In this document: piece by piece, positions 22,158-33,616 of the stretch | How the letters are laid out: each line of letters opens with the position of its first letter | Position numbering within the stretch: position 1 is the first letter of the stretch | Assembly: GCA_015680685.1 (NCBI GenBank) | Contig: MNCI01023402.1 | Location: 1 to 61,412 of the forward strand | DNA length: 61,412 nt | Direction: 5' to 3' | Source of the DNA: Gnetum montanum | Taxonomy: Eukaryota > Streptophyta > Gnetopsida > Gnetales > Gnetaceae | The notes under the pieces: model-generated | What the model was told of the DNA's origin: nothing | Databases searched by the model: none | Seen by the model: the letters and a program-made list of their open reading frames with translations, nothing else | Translations under genes and position numbers: made by a program

Positions 22158-25100
22158 AATGGTGAGTTGTTCTAAACACAATTAGGAAATAGAAAAATTC
22201 AACTATAGTAACTATAATCTCTAGAAGGTTTGAATGGGAGATCTTTTGATTGAAAAGAAACAAGATACCTACATCACCAAAATCAAGCTTCTAAACATGA
22301 AAGAAGAAGAGTGAGATGATATGGACTGGTTGGCTCTTGGTACAATGCAGAGAGGTATTACAAATTCTATTCTTATAAATTTGAAAAGTGAGAAGATTGC
22401 AAAGGATATATGGGATGGCGTTGGTAGAATTTATCAATCAAATTTCCATTCAAATAGATTGCATCTTAAAAGATAATTATTCTCATTAAAAATATCTGAT
22501 AATATAAACTATTGCTTCTCATCTCAATGCTTTTAATACTATTGCAAGTCAATTACTATCAATAGGTAGTAATATAGAAGATGAGGATCAATATATCATT
22601 TTGTTACAATCTCTTCCTAAATCATAGGATAATATTTCTCAAAATATTACTAGCACTAGTGCATTATTAAAATTTGATGAAGTTGTAGGAAGGTTGATAA
22701 CAAAAGAACTTCGAAGAAAGAGTTCAAAGCTAGTACCTCCTAAAGAATTGGTTATTAAGGGACCAGGTAAACAACACTCCAGTATATCCTCGAGTAAAAA
22801 TAATACTAAATTCAAGAAAGTTGCAGATGCTGCTCCTAGGAAATTTGCAAAGTGTTAGAACTATGGGAACTATGGTCACTTGAGAAAAAAATACTAAATT
22901 CAAGAAAGTTACAAATGTTGCCCTAGGAAACTTGCAAAGTGTTAGAACTATGGGAACTATGGTCATTTGAAAAAGGACTGCAAATTTTTGAAGAAGAAAT
23001 AAAAAGAGGCTAGATCTGGTTCTAGGAAAGATGCTGAGGATGAACTTCTAGACTTATGTGCTGCCGCAACTGAAGGTAATCCTCATTATAATTACTAGTA
23101 TATTGATTCAAGCACTTCATATAGCTTTACTCATAGAAGAGAATGATTTTCTGAATATCATGAAGCTACGTCCTCTCCTATTTTTCTTGGAAATGATGAA
23201 ACTTATGTTGTTAAGGACTACAGTAAAGTAATATTGTCATGTAATGGGAAAATAATAGTAATTCACAAGGTATATCATGTCCCAAAACTCACCAAAAATT
23301 TGCTAGTTGTGGATGATTTTACCAATTTTCACCTATTTATAATACTTGGAAACAAGAAACATAGAATATTTTTTAAAAAATCAAGTATAGCTAGATGATT
23401 CAAAAAAAGTAGTGGGCAGTTGTACCAACTGGATAGTGTTACAATGGTTGATAATGTTGATGTTCTTCATTCTCTAAAAGAAAACTTTACTATGAACCTA
23501 TGGCATAGAAGACTTGGGTATGTGGGAGAAAAATTCTTCCAGCTTCTTAAAAAAAAGGTATAAATAAAGATAAATCCCAAGATCATATACCTCTTTGTGA
23601 ACATTATCTGAATAGAAAACAACATCGTTTAAGCTTTTTTGCAAATACTCAAAGAGCTAAAAATACATTGGATCTCATTCAAAGTGATGTATTTGGTCCT
23701 GCTTTAGTGGCTTCTATCATTAGATCTAAATATTACATATCATTCATAGATGATTATTGTAGGAAAGTATAAATTTACTTTTTGAAATTCAAGTATGAAG
23801 CCTTTGATAAATTTATAGAATCTAAAGCTCTTGTTAAGAATCTATCTGACAAAAGAATTAAAGCCCTCAGAACAAACAATGGTGGGGAATTTTGTTCAAA
23901 TGAATTTGAACGGTTTTGCAGGACTCATGGCATTTTCAAGAAAAAAAGCATTCCAGGCACTCCATAGCAAAATGGAGTTGCAGAACAAACAAGCTCGATG
24001 CATACTCAATGATGCTAGTCTTGAAAAGAAATTTTGGGCATAAGATGTAATGATAACTTTTGACTTAATCAATAGAATGCCCTCATCATCACTAGATGGC
24101 AAAATCCCATAATAAATATGGTCTAGTAAGAAAGTTTCTTTGAATCATTTGAGAGTATTTGGAAGTATAGCTTATTATCATGTGCCTAAAGAATGTAGAT
24201 CTAAATTGGATTATATATCAAAAATTGTATTTTTATTTGATATGGTCATGGTATAAAAGGACATAAGTTAGGGAATCCCAATACTAATAAAATCATGTAT
24301 AGTAAAGATGTGGTATTTATGGAATTATCTCAACCTTATATGGTTGAAGAAAAGGTTCTAGAAAAAGCTCATTATTATATTGACCAAGAATCAACTATAG
24401 AGCAAGTTGATGATGAAATTGATAGAGGGGAAAATCCACCTTAAGAAGAACATTAATCACCAAGAAGGTTAAATTAGGTAAGATGACCACCTCAACATTT
24501 AGATTTATATGTTTTGTATATTAATGATGCTCCTCAATCCTATCAAGAAGCTTGTAATTCAAAATTAGCAAAGCTTGGAGAACTACCATGAATGAGGAAA
24601 TGAAATTACTAATGAGAAATAAAATATGGGAACTTGTTGAACTTTCCCATGGGAGAAACCAATTGGTTGCAAGTGGCTCTTTAGGATAAAAGAAGGAGAA
24701 GCGTACAAAGCTAGGTTAGTAGCAAAGGGATGCTCTCAAAAGGAAGGTATTAATTATGAAGAAGTATTTGTACCAGTGATTAAGTTAACCTCTATAAGGT
24801 TATTATCTTTTGTAACTACTTTAGATCATGAACTTGATCAAATGAACATCAAGATTGCTTTTCTTCATGGAAACCTAGATAAATAAATCTACATGCAACA
24901 ACCTAAAGGTTATGGAGTTAAAGGCATGGACAACATGGTGTATCTCTTGGTGAAATTCTTGTATGGGTTGAAATAATCCCCTAGGATGTGGTATAAGAAA
25001 TTTGATTCTTACATGATAAGGTTTGTTTTTGTAAGATTTAATAGTGATCCTTACATGTACTTAAAGAAAGAGGCACAAACTTATTTGGTATTACTATTGT

Positions 25101-26040
25101 ATGTTGATGATATGTTAAAAGCAAGAAATAATATATAAAAGATCTCTAAGTTGAAATGTCAACTATTATCTCAATTTGAGATGAAGCACCTTGGTATTGC
25201 AAATAAAATTTTTGGCATGGAAATTAAAAGAGAGAAAAAAGTTTAAAAGTATAGTTTGGTCAATTTGTATATGTTAATAAAGTTTTGGAAAAATTTAATA
25301 TGTAGGATTGTAAGTTGTTAAACACTCCAATGTTTGTGGGCATGAAATTAATGGAGCAATTCCCTGGAACAAATGAAGAAATGGAGGACATGAGCAAAAT
25401 CCTCTATGCTAATACTAAATGCAGCCTCATGTATGTAATGGTCTATACTAGGTCTAATATTTCCTATGCAATGGGATCTGTAACCAGGTTTATGTCTAAT
25501 GTTGGTAATGAACATTGGATAGTTGTTAAAAAAAATTTAGGTATCTTAAAGGTACTATTAATTTTCCATCTATTATGAGAAAATTGCATGGTTTTATGGA
25601 TGAAGATTAGGGTGGTGATCCTAATTACTAAAAATTCATAGGTGGATTTACCTTCAAAATGAGCACAAGTGCTATTAGCTGAATCAACAAGAAACAAAGT
25701 TGTGTTACATTATCGATAATTGAAGCCAAGCATGTAGCAACTTCTCAAGAAAGTAAGGAAGTGGTTTGACTACAACAACTAGTCAATGACTTGGACAAGG
25801 GCAAAAGAAAATTAAAATCTCTTGTGATAACCAAAGTGCAATCTTCCTGTCAAAGCATCTCAAGTTCCATGTAAGGACAAAGCATATTGAAATTCATTAT
25901 CATTTTATATGAGATTAGATTAGAAAAGGAATGATTTTTCTTGAGATGGTTCCTACTTCTAAAAATCTAGCAAACATGAGAACCAAGGCTAGTCCTCTAG
26001 AAAAGTTCAAATAGTGTCGAAAAGAACTTGGATTGGCAAA
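22158..26040 (+). pseudogene. Copia gag-pol polyprotein remnant
   Basis: Domains in order, over several frames and with many stops: gag with KIAKDIWDGVGRIYQ (about 22,400); zinc knuckle region (22,840-22,985); protease-like YIDSSTSY (about 23,100); GAG-pre-integrase LWHRRLGYVGEK (about 23,500); integrase with TLDLIQSDVFGP, FIDDYCRKV and RTNNGGEF (23,660-23,960); reverse transcriptase with WLFRIKEGEAYKARLVAKG, AFLHGN, LYGLK and LLYVDDML (24,660-25,120); RNase H with MYVMVYTR (25,430) and a RTKHIEIHYHFI end (25,870). Key residues are damaged: the integrase Asp of 'TDNGGE' is Asn, and the reverse transcriptase 'QMDVKTAFLHG' Asp is Asn. YVDD survives. It cannot be autonomous. Confidence 0.88.
22802..22977 (+). 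repeat. 88-bp tandem duplication containing the zinc knuckle
   Basis: 22,802-22,889 and 22,890-22,977 are diverged head-to-tail copies. Each encodes NYGNYGHL, the core of a CCHC knuckle, with the second Cys replaced by Tyr and a stop after the first Cys. Confidence 0.75.
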
Positions 26041-26048
26041 TTGTGAAA

Positions 26049-26593
26049 TGTAACGATTGCTCCTAATTGTAATACCTTAAAATAAACAAGTGCAAGAATT
26101 GTAATGGTTGTGTTGTGTAATAGCTATGTTACTTATTTTAAGCAAAAACCTGTTACATGTAACAGTTATGCCCTACCAAACCTATCAAATAGTTCTCCTA
26201 TCATTATGGCATATGTAATGATATGTTTTGTCTTATTCTGCTTTTTTCCACCATCCTTATTTAGCTTGTAAAATCACTATATAAGTGATGGGCTGAGGAT
26301 GGGAAAAATACCAATGCTGCATCAAGGGATTAAGTTACCTTGAATAATCAAGTGAAAGAAGGAGTAAGTCTTTCATTGTTCAAGGCCTTTTGCCATTGAA
26401 TGTGTTCTCTTGTAATGCTTGGTCAAAATTAAGGCTTGTTAGGAGCTAGAGCCATTGCTTAGGTTTTTGTATGCTTTCCCAAGATAATTTGTCTGTTATT
26501 GATGCATTTCTTCCAATTTCATTGTAAAATTCCTACTTTTATTACTTGATGTTACTTTATTATTTTGCTTCATTAAGGTTTAAATTAATAGCA
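26049..26593 (+). repeat. Copia 3' LTR
   Basis: A 545-bp repeat starting TGTAACGATTGCTCC and ending AATTAATAGCA. It matches the split 5' LTR. The end of pol (ANMRTKASPLEKF-like) runs almost to its edge, and no clear polypurine tract is visible before it. Confidence 0.8.
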
Positions 26594-26615
26594 ACGTTCT
26601 CAGGAGGATACATTG

Positions 26616-27480
26616 TGAGTGGAAAATACCCCTACACTCAACCATACGAATCACTAAGCATTCACATGCGATCCAGTTGAATTTCGTGGATTCTATGTCT
26701 CTCGGTACATTAGTCTCTAGGAAGTGAACTTGTCCTAATAGTTATTCATTGTCTTCTCAATTACACTTGTAACATACAAAGGTATGGTTAAGTTTAATCG
26801 AGGCATATGATTTTTATTATTTTTATGTTTTATATTTTAAGTGCTTAAAATAAAAGATGAAGGCAATAAAGTAATTTAATTGCTAATTTAATCTAACTAA
26901 CCAAGGTCTACTTATTCCTAACATAAGAATGTGATCCCACTTTCCCTACACATCCTAAACATGTATAACATTACTAGGTTATCAAGCATTAAACGTTACT
27001 AGGATTACCAAGTATCATGCGCATGCTTGAAGTGGTCATACTTTTGTGCTTAATTAATTGTTATTTAACCTAGCTAGCTTAATTCCTTAATTAGCTTAAT
27101 TACTTAAAAGCATTAAATAAAATTACTGAAAAATATTAAATGCATGAAGAAAATATTTAATCTAGCCAAAGTGTTGCAAGGTTTATTAGAAAGCTCATCT
27201 TTATTGCTACACACACTACCGTGCTCAAGTAAAATAGTGCTTGAATAAAGATTCATACACTCAATGAGTCCTGTTGCAAGCATTTTGGAAAAATATTCTA
27301 ACTATGGGGAAGAAGAACTACAAGAGCTCTACTACACTATGACAAAGATTACTACCAAACTGTGTGCCTAAGCGCTATATTTATAGGCTAGCACACATCC
27401 CACGACATTGGATATTTGACATTGCCTCTAGGCTTCTAATATTAAGTATTGGATATTGGAGCTAAAAAAAATACACTTCA
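26616..27480 (-). repeat. 3' LTR of the Athila-like element
   Basis: 865 bp, TGAGTGGAAAATACCCC to AATACACTTCA. It shares long blocks with the right LTR, for example acattagtctctaggaagtg. A minus-strand TATA box is present (plus-strand tatatttatag, about 27,379). Confidence 0.8.
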
Positions 27481-29450
27481 TGATACCTCCACAACTGAAT
27501 AAAAGCTCATCCTCGAGTGAACAAAAGAAGGAACAAGTCCCTTACAAAATATTGGGAAGGTATGGGATTATTGACAAACATGCAAAATGACTCAAATAAA
27601 ACAGAGATATTCTAAGTGCCCCAATGTATAGATTTGCAATCTTTTACAAAATTGGGTGTTCATGACAATAGAATTGAACACCCTATCCAAATTTTCTGGT
27701 AGTTGAAGAATGAAGGAGAAGATTCAATGATCATGAAGGGCCCTCGTCGCATAATGTTGTTGTTGATTCCTTGGTGAAGATAGTCTTGCCTTCAGTCCAT
27801 GCTTCCCACTGTAATCACAACAAAATCATGGATTAGTGTGAAATGTGTAACTAATAGCTTTTAGGTACCTCATCTCGTTGGCAATTACACTTAGCTTTGG
27901 TTGTGATTATGGTGAATTGATTCTTTTAATAGCATTAGTGGAAAGACTGAAAAATAGGATGAAATGGATAAGCAATCCATTATTAAATTTTGAAAAGTCC
28001 AAATGTGATGAAATGCTTGAAAAGGATTAAAGAATTTACAACAAAGAAAAAAGGATTTCACTAAAAAACATTGTGAAGATGCACATAATTGGATGTTATT
28101 GATGGGGCACACAAAAGGATTTGATTGTGAGAATGCCTAAGGATAAAGAACTTAACTAACCCAACTAAAAAGTATATAGGTGGATCCTTCCCAAAGTAGG
28201 CACATGCCCTTTGTTGCCCTTGTATATCCTCAAACCAAGGAGTCCATGGGCCCCATGGGTGATTAATGGTTATGGAAAGTTAAGTACAAAAACTTGGAAG
28301 AAAATACCTAATAATTTTGACACATCAAACCAAGACATCGAACAAGGACATGAACAATGACAACGAGGTGAGGATTGGAAAGCATAGATGGATGAGAGAG
28401 AGAAAGTGGAATGGAGTTGATTAAGGTCATATGAAGTCCCTTGTAAATTTTGTGGTTAAATGACGTAATAAAATCCATCCTTAGTTTAGACCAAAACCAA
28501 CCACATTCAGTGACTTCACATTGCCACTCTAAGACTAGTCCACCCTCTTGAGACACAAGAGTGCTCACACAGAATAACCATCATTCTTTATCTAAGAAGA
28601 AAAGAGAAGCAGGAAGTGAGAAAATGCCTTAGTTAGAGGGGACCTTCAAGCATGGGTAACATGTCTTTTTAGTCCCATAACCAATGCTTGTAGCCCATTT
28701 ATTTTGTCTAAGGCATGTGCTTTGAATTTCCATCTTGTTTTTTTTTTTTTTTGAATGGGAACCTCACACTTATTCAACTTCATGTTATTAGTCAACATGA
28801 AATGGTAATGAATCCATGAAAACACACATGCACCCATGTAAGTAGAAGAGTACAAAGAGTATTGAGTCCCCTTGAAGTCACACCTTGTTCAAACCTTTGA
28901 ATCATTCCCAAGTCTGGAAACTACCAAGGTTATAAGTTTGTTAAAGTTTTATTAACAAAAAGGGACCTCACACTTCCAAAACTAGAAACACCAAAGAGTT
29001 TGTGAATGGGTGGATGATGTAGACTCGTTTCCTATTTCATGAAAAAGAAACTATGTCTTAGTTATTAGTAACAAAATTCAAAGCTAGAATCCAGACACTA
29101 ACAATCAAATAACCAAATATCACATGCCCACATCAAGCAAACCACATTGTACCCAATTGGCAATCAAGCATGTTATTACTAGAACATAATAAGAAAATCA
29201 CACCAAAATAAAGAAACATATCTAAGAAATTATAAAATATTCAAGAAAAATAAAACATACAAACAATGTTGTAAAACAAAAATTGGAAAAAATTAATAAA
29301 GTAAAAACAAATAGGTGTAAGATAAAGAAGGTGTAAAATAAAAAGTTGTAAAAATAACAAGGTGTAAAAAAAATGATGAAAAACTAAGGAGCCACTATAA
29401 TGGTTAGCATTGATGGCCATCTCCCTCATAACTAAGTTGAAAGGAGGAGA
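27481..29450 (-). other. 3' non-coding region of the Athila-like element
   Basis: It lies between integrase and the 3' LTR. Only short open stretches are seen, with no envelope-like frame recognised. A block at about 28,630-28,735 recurs near 53,730-53,840, which shows that the two gypsy copies belong to the same family. Confidence 0.55.
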
Positions 29451-29451
29451 T

Positions 29452-29929
29452 CTAAAAGATTGAGCATGGATGTTCATCCGATGAGACATTTGTTACATTG
29501 GCTTGCTTAAGCTCATGGAAAGGTTTGACTTGTTGTGTGTTGACCAGTTGCTTTTTGTTTGGGCTCTTAGGTTTGTAGATTAATATGGCCCTAGAAGAAA
29601 AGGTTTTGTAAATGATGTAAGGCCCTTCCCACAACATCTGGAACTTAGTTTTTTGAGGTACATGTGTTGGGTTCCAATAGAGGACCTTATCTCTTGGTTG
29701 AAATTTGACTTTCCTAATTCTAAGGTCATGGTGCTTTTTGCTAAATGTCTTGTGCAACTCGCTAGATGATAGGATCATTAATCAATTTTTGTCTAGCAAG
29801 TTGAGATTCATTAATATTTCTTTGCATGCTAGACTAAAGTTAAGGTCAAGGTCACATGTTATTGAAAGTGTACAAAGCTTAGATTGAATAGGAAGAGTTG
29901 GCAATTTTCTGTACACTAGCTCATATGGA
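29452..29929 (-). pseudogene. Gypsy integrase C-terminal part
   Basis: The minus strand gives a PYELVYRKLPTLPI-type segment, then KVKFQPRDKVLYWNP, KFQMLWEGPYIIYKTFS and QQVKPFHE. This is the usual post-catalytic region of Ty3/gypsy integrase ending before the 3' non-coding part. The catalytic core is missing at the adjoining gap. Confidence 0.8.
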
Positions 29930-29930
29930 N

Positions 29931-30291
29931 ACATGTGACCTTGACCTTAACTTTAGTCTAGCATGCAAAGAAATATTAATGAATCTCAACTTGCTAGACA
30001 AAAATTGATTAATGATCCTATCATCTAGCGAGTTGCACAAGACATTTAGCAAAAAGCACCATGACCTTAGAATTAGGAAAGTCAAATTTCAACCAAGAGA
30101 TAAGGTCCTCTATTGGAACCCAACACATGTACCTCAAAAAACTAAGTTCCAGATGTTGTGGGAAGGGCCTTACATCATTTACAAAACCTTTTCTTCTAGG
30201 GCCATATTAATCTACAAACCTAAGAGCCCAAACAAAAAGCAACTGGTCAACACACAACAAGTCAAACCTTTCCATGAGCTTAAGCAAGCCA
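29931..30291. repeat. Inverted copy of 29,498-29,858 bounded by single Ns
   Basis: The 361 bp between the Ns at 29,930 and 30,292 is the reverse complement of 29,498-29,858 with no difference that I noticed. The same integrase peptide can therefore be read on both strands. An N on each side marks it as a misplaced, flipped contig. Confidence 0.85.
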
Positions 30292-30292
30292 N

Positions 30293-30700
30293 CGGCATGA
30301 TGGGACCCATGAAGTTAATGCCCTAGATATCAAAGGGTTCTAGCAGTTGAATCCATTGTTGAGGTTCCTCCATTCGAGCAATCATTCAAACACTCATAAG
30401 AGCTGACAAATTAGAGAGCATCCCTGAAAAGTGTTGGCCAGTAATATCCTACCATCAGGATTTTAATGGTCGTGCATCTCCCTGCATAGTGGCCCCCACA
30501 AGGACCCTCATCAACATCTTAGAGAATGCGTAGTTGATTAGCATCAAGGACATACCAACAAACCAAGCTATCAGTGCACACCTTGTAGAGGTGCCCGTTC
30601 ATCTCCATGAAGCATTTTACTTGGTGAAGAAACTATTATTTCTTTTGGTGATCCAACTCTTGTGACATCTCATGAGTGAGAAGATAGGGGAGAATGCTAG
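30293..30700 (-). pseudogene. Gypsy integrase zinc-binding domain remnant
   Basis: The minus strand shows VDEGPCGGHYAGRCTTIK and ILMVGYYWPTLFRDAL, the 'H...GGH.....T...IL..GYYWPTL..D' part of the HHCC domain of gypsy integrases. The following Cys pair region is degraded (YECLNDCSNGG). Confidence 0.75.
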
Positions 30701-31150
30701 TGTACCATTTAGGCTCAATGGGTAATTGTTAAATTATAGCCCCAACAAAGAGGAGTTTATCAGAAAATTGATCAGACAATGGGATTTCCTCATCTTTGTT
30801 GTCCCATCTCAACCAAGATAAGTGGTTAGCAACCACATTCTCAATTTTCTTTTGATCTACCATCGTAAGATCGAATTCCTGGAAGATCACCAGCCATTGT
30901 ATGACATAGGGGCTCACCATTTTCTTATTCATCAAAAAGCTAATTACATTATGGTCTGTGTGCATAAACATCTTGTATCCAAACACATAGTACCTAAACT
31001 TCTCTAGAGTATACACGACCACCATTAGTTCTTTCTCTATGGTGGTGTGATTCAGCTATATGTTCACAATGCTTCAACTTGTGTAGTGGATGTAATATGG
31101 ATGTTTCTTATCATTCAACTGCATAAGCACAACCCCCAAGGCATAATTTG
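30700..31150 (-). pseudogene. Gypsy RNase H remnant
   Basis: An open stretch at 31,025-30,729 gives MVVVYTLEKFRYYVFGYKM, HTDHNVISFLMNK and IENVVANHLSWL. This is the C-terminal half of the Ty3/gypsy RNase H ('ELLAVV.ALEKFR.YL......TDH..LK.L' and 'VADHLSR'). Confidence 0.8.
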
Positions 31151-31229
31151 GTGCATCTATCATGGCATGAAATGGTCCAGACTAGTTTGGTGTTCATAGA
31201 ATTGGAGTTTCTATGAGTTTTTCCTTCAA

Positions 31230-32080
31230 TTATTGGAATGTATTTTCACATTCCTTGGTGCAAACAAATGGACTATCTTTCTTTGTTAGCTTGACTAATG
31301 GTTTTACGATCTTAGAGAAATTCTTTACAAATCTTTGGTAGTAACCAGTGTATCCAAGCAATGACCAAACATCTTTTATAGTTTCTGGTTGACGGGTACT
31401 TTCTTGGATGATCCTAATCTTTTCAAGGTCAACCTCAATCCCTACTTGTGAAATTCTATGCTCCAACACAATGCCCTCCCAAACCATCAAATGGCTCTTC
31501 TACCAATTAAGCTAAAGATTGGTCTCCACACATCTTTTAAGCACTTGCTCAAGACAATCCAAGGCTTGCTCAAATATAGCCCCATATGTAGAGAAGTGAT
31601 CCATGAAGGCTTCCACTCCTTTACTAATTTACTGTTGAAAAATACTCAAGACTAGGCATTAAAATGTGATAAGGGCATTGCACAAGCCGAAAGGCATCTC
31701 TCAATATGAAAAAGTCCTTCACAAACTTGTGAATGTTATTTTGGCCTAATCCTTTGGTGTAATCTAGATTTGGTTATAGCCACTATAACCATATAAAAAG
31801 TTATAATAGCAATGCCCAAATATAGTGTCTATCACTTGATCCACAAATGACAATGGGAAGTGATCTTTGAATGTTGCCATGTTCAACAGTCAAAAATTGA
31901 TGCAGACCTGGCACTTGCCACCTTTCTTTGGCACAATCACAAGTGGACTAACCCATTCACTATCTACAATGGGATAGAAAAACCCTACCTTAAGAAGTTG
32001 TTCAATTTCCTCTTTCACGATCTGTTTCAATTTGGGTTTCAATCGCTACTACAACTATCTCTTTAGCTTCATGGCTAGAT
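31230..32080 (-). pseudogene. Gypsy reverse transcriptase remnant
   Basis: The minus strand gives EEIEQLLKVGFFYPI, WVSPLVIVPKKGGK, FKDHFPLSFVDQ, YGYSGYNQI, MPFGLCNALITF, VEAFMDHFSTYG and the connection segment SLLGYTGYYQRFVKNFSK. Catalytic sites are lost: 'FLDGYSGYNQI' reads with Tyr for Asp, and 'FMDD' reads FMDH. Frames change several times. Confidence 0.85.
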
Positions 32081-32649
32081 CAGTGTAGATACGATACTAG
32101 CATATCCTAAGATCAATCCCTATGAGTTCAGGATATGACCAAGCAAAGGTTGTTGATCATCTATTGACCACATTTAGCATCATCTCCTTTTATTCAGGAG
32201 CAAGATTTGATTGATTATTACCAGCTTCCCATTTTTCAAGAATGCATATTCCATGCTGGCAGGTAGAGTTTTCAACTCAAGGGACTCTTGTTTAAAATTT
32301 TCAAGAATGTCCAACTCTTCCTAATTGATATCATCAATTTTGTCAATGGAGAGTTGGTGATGTCCATGCCTTTCACATAGGCACATGTTAGGCTCTCAGT
32401 AGGTTCCATGCAAAATGTGCTACCTTCCAAGATCAGCTATTAGCCATTGAGTACCCTCTTTCTTTGTGGCTACTACATACAAGCACTTTTGAATTTTAGA
32501 TATATCAACATACTAACTGCATGCTTTGATAGATACACCATTAATGACCCATAGTTTCTGCACACAATTGCACCCTGTATCATTATACATGATGCATGGA
32601 ACTTTCTTCCTCTTGATCTTTTTGAATGCATTTTCTTTAGAGATTTTGA

Positions 32650-33100
32650 GAAAAAGATCTCAGATCCCTAATCATGCATCGACAGTGCTCAGCTAAGCCC
32701 TTCCCATGATGATTGGAAAGTCACCCTCATAATTGTTCACTCAAATCACCAAGAAACTGGTGGGGTAGGACCACCCATAAATGGTAGTCAAAATGTCTTC
32801 CACTAATCCCAAGGGAATAGTAATGGACTAATCAAACAACTCAAGATGGATATTTCTTTTCTTGAGTGGAGGCAAGTTCCAAGCATTATACATCTCATGG
32901 AAAATCATATTAACATTGAAACCTAAATCCAAAAGAGCCTTGCAAGGCTCATTCCCAACGATTTGAAGGTAAATAAGGGGACTTCTAGGATCAAATAGTT
33001 TTTTAGGAAGGTGGCCAACCTTTATGCAATTGGTTACCACGTGAGTTAACATGACAATATGCACTTTGGGAGGTGTTTGATTTGAAGGGGACTTGAACAA
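32650..33100 (-). pseudogene. Athila/Tat-type protease remnant
   Basis: The minus strand gives PCKALLDLGFNVNMIFHEMY then LKKRNIHLELFD, followed after a stop by IPLGLVEDILTTIYGW and DFPIIMGRA. The 'ALLDLGASVN' protease style with a following 'G..ED.LV' and 'PIILGRPFL' is characteristic of Athila-like elements. Confidence 0.75.
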
Positions 33101-33616
33101 ATTAGATGTAGAGGAAGATGGAGAAGTAGGGTTGCCTCCTACAAGTGTATGTGAGGGTTTAGTTGGGCTATTGGTTTGAAAGAGAGGTCTTTTTCATAAT
33201 CTAGTTTTCAAACCACTCAGTTGAGAAGCTAGCTATAAATTAATAGCCCTCATTGTGTTGCATTGTTGCAGTTGGGGCAAAATTTCTCCCTGTATTGATA
33301 GAGTAGGAAATAACTAGGTTGAGGATGCAGGGGCATATGCAAAAGGATGATAAGGGTGATAGGGATATGGGCTTTCCCATCTAGTAGATGGAGAATGAGT
33401 TTTGTAATACTCTAGAGGGTAGTAGTGATGTTGGAAGGTGGCATGACTAAAAGAGTCACGTGGAGAAATGGGTTGCGAAACATAGTACCCATATGGATAT
33501 GGTTGCCGATAAGGGTACTACTACCTTGGTGGTGGCATCCTTCACAACTGTGGGTTCTGCCACTGCTGGTACTACTCATATGGTTATGGTGGAGCTCCAC
33601 TTGGATAGTAGGTTTG
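33101..33616 (-). pseudogene. Athila-like gag, C-terminal part
   Basis: The minus strand reads from QTYYPSGAPP through a WQNPQL block and a Pro/Tyr/Ser-rich tail to the protease. The same WQNPQ block occurs in the second copy at about 55,540. Gag is cut at 33,616 by an LTR of another family. Confidence 0.65.

Larger units (their letters stand above)
15163..26593 (+). mobile_element. Ty1/copia element whose 5' LTR is interrupted by another LTR element
   Basis: The 3' LTR (26,049-26,593) matches two separated blocks on the left: 15,163-15,331 (shared ttattttaagcaaaaac and tacatgtaa) and 21,652-22,096 (shared tttagcttgtaaaatca and atataagtga). The piece between, 15,332-21,646, is a separate inserted element. 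Gag, protease, integrase, reverse transcriptase and RNase H remnants follow in copia order (integrase before reverse transcriptase). No clear target-site duplication is visible for the copia element itself. Confidence 0.8.

Noticed and set aside
26594-26615. A 'tagcaacg' word left of the 26.6-kb LTR, like the start of a primer-binding site
   Set aside because: Only about eight bases agree and the conserved GGCGCC/GGCACC core is absent, so it does not indicate another element reading left.
30012-30326. A 104-codon plus-strand frame identical to the integrase tail read on the minus strand at 29,452-29,778
   Set aside because: It is the inverted, N-bounded duplicate contig, not a second gene.
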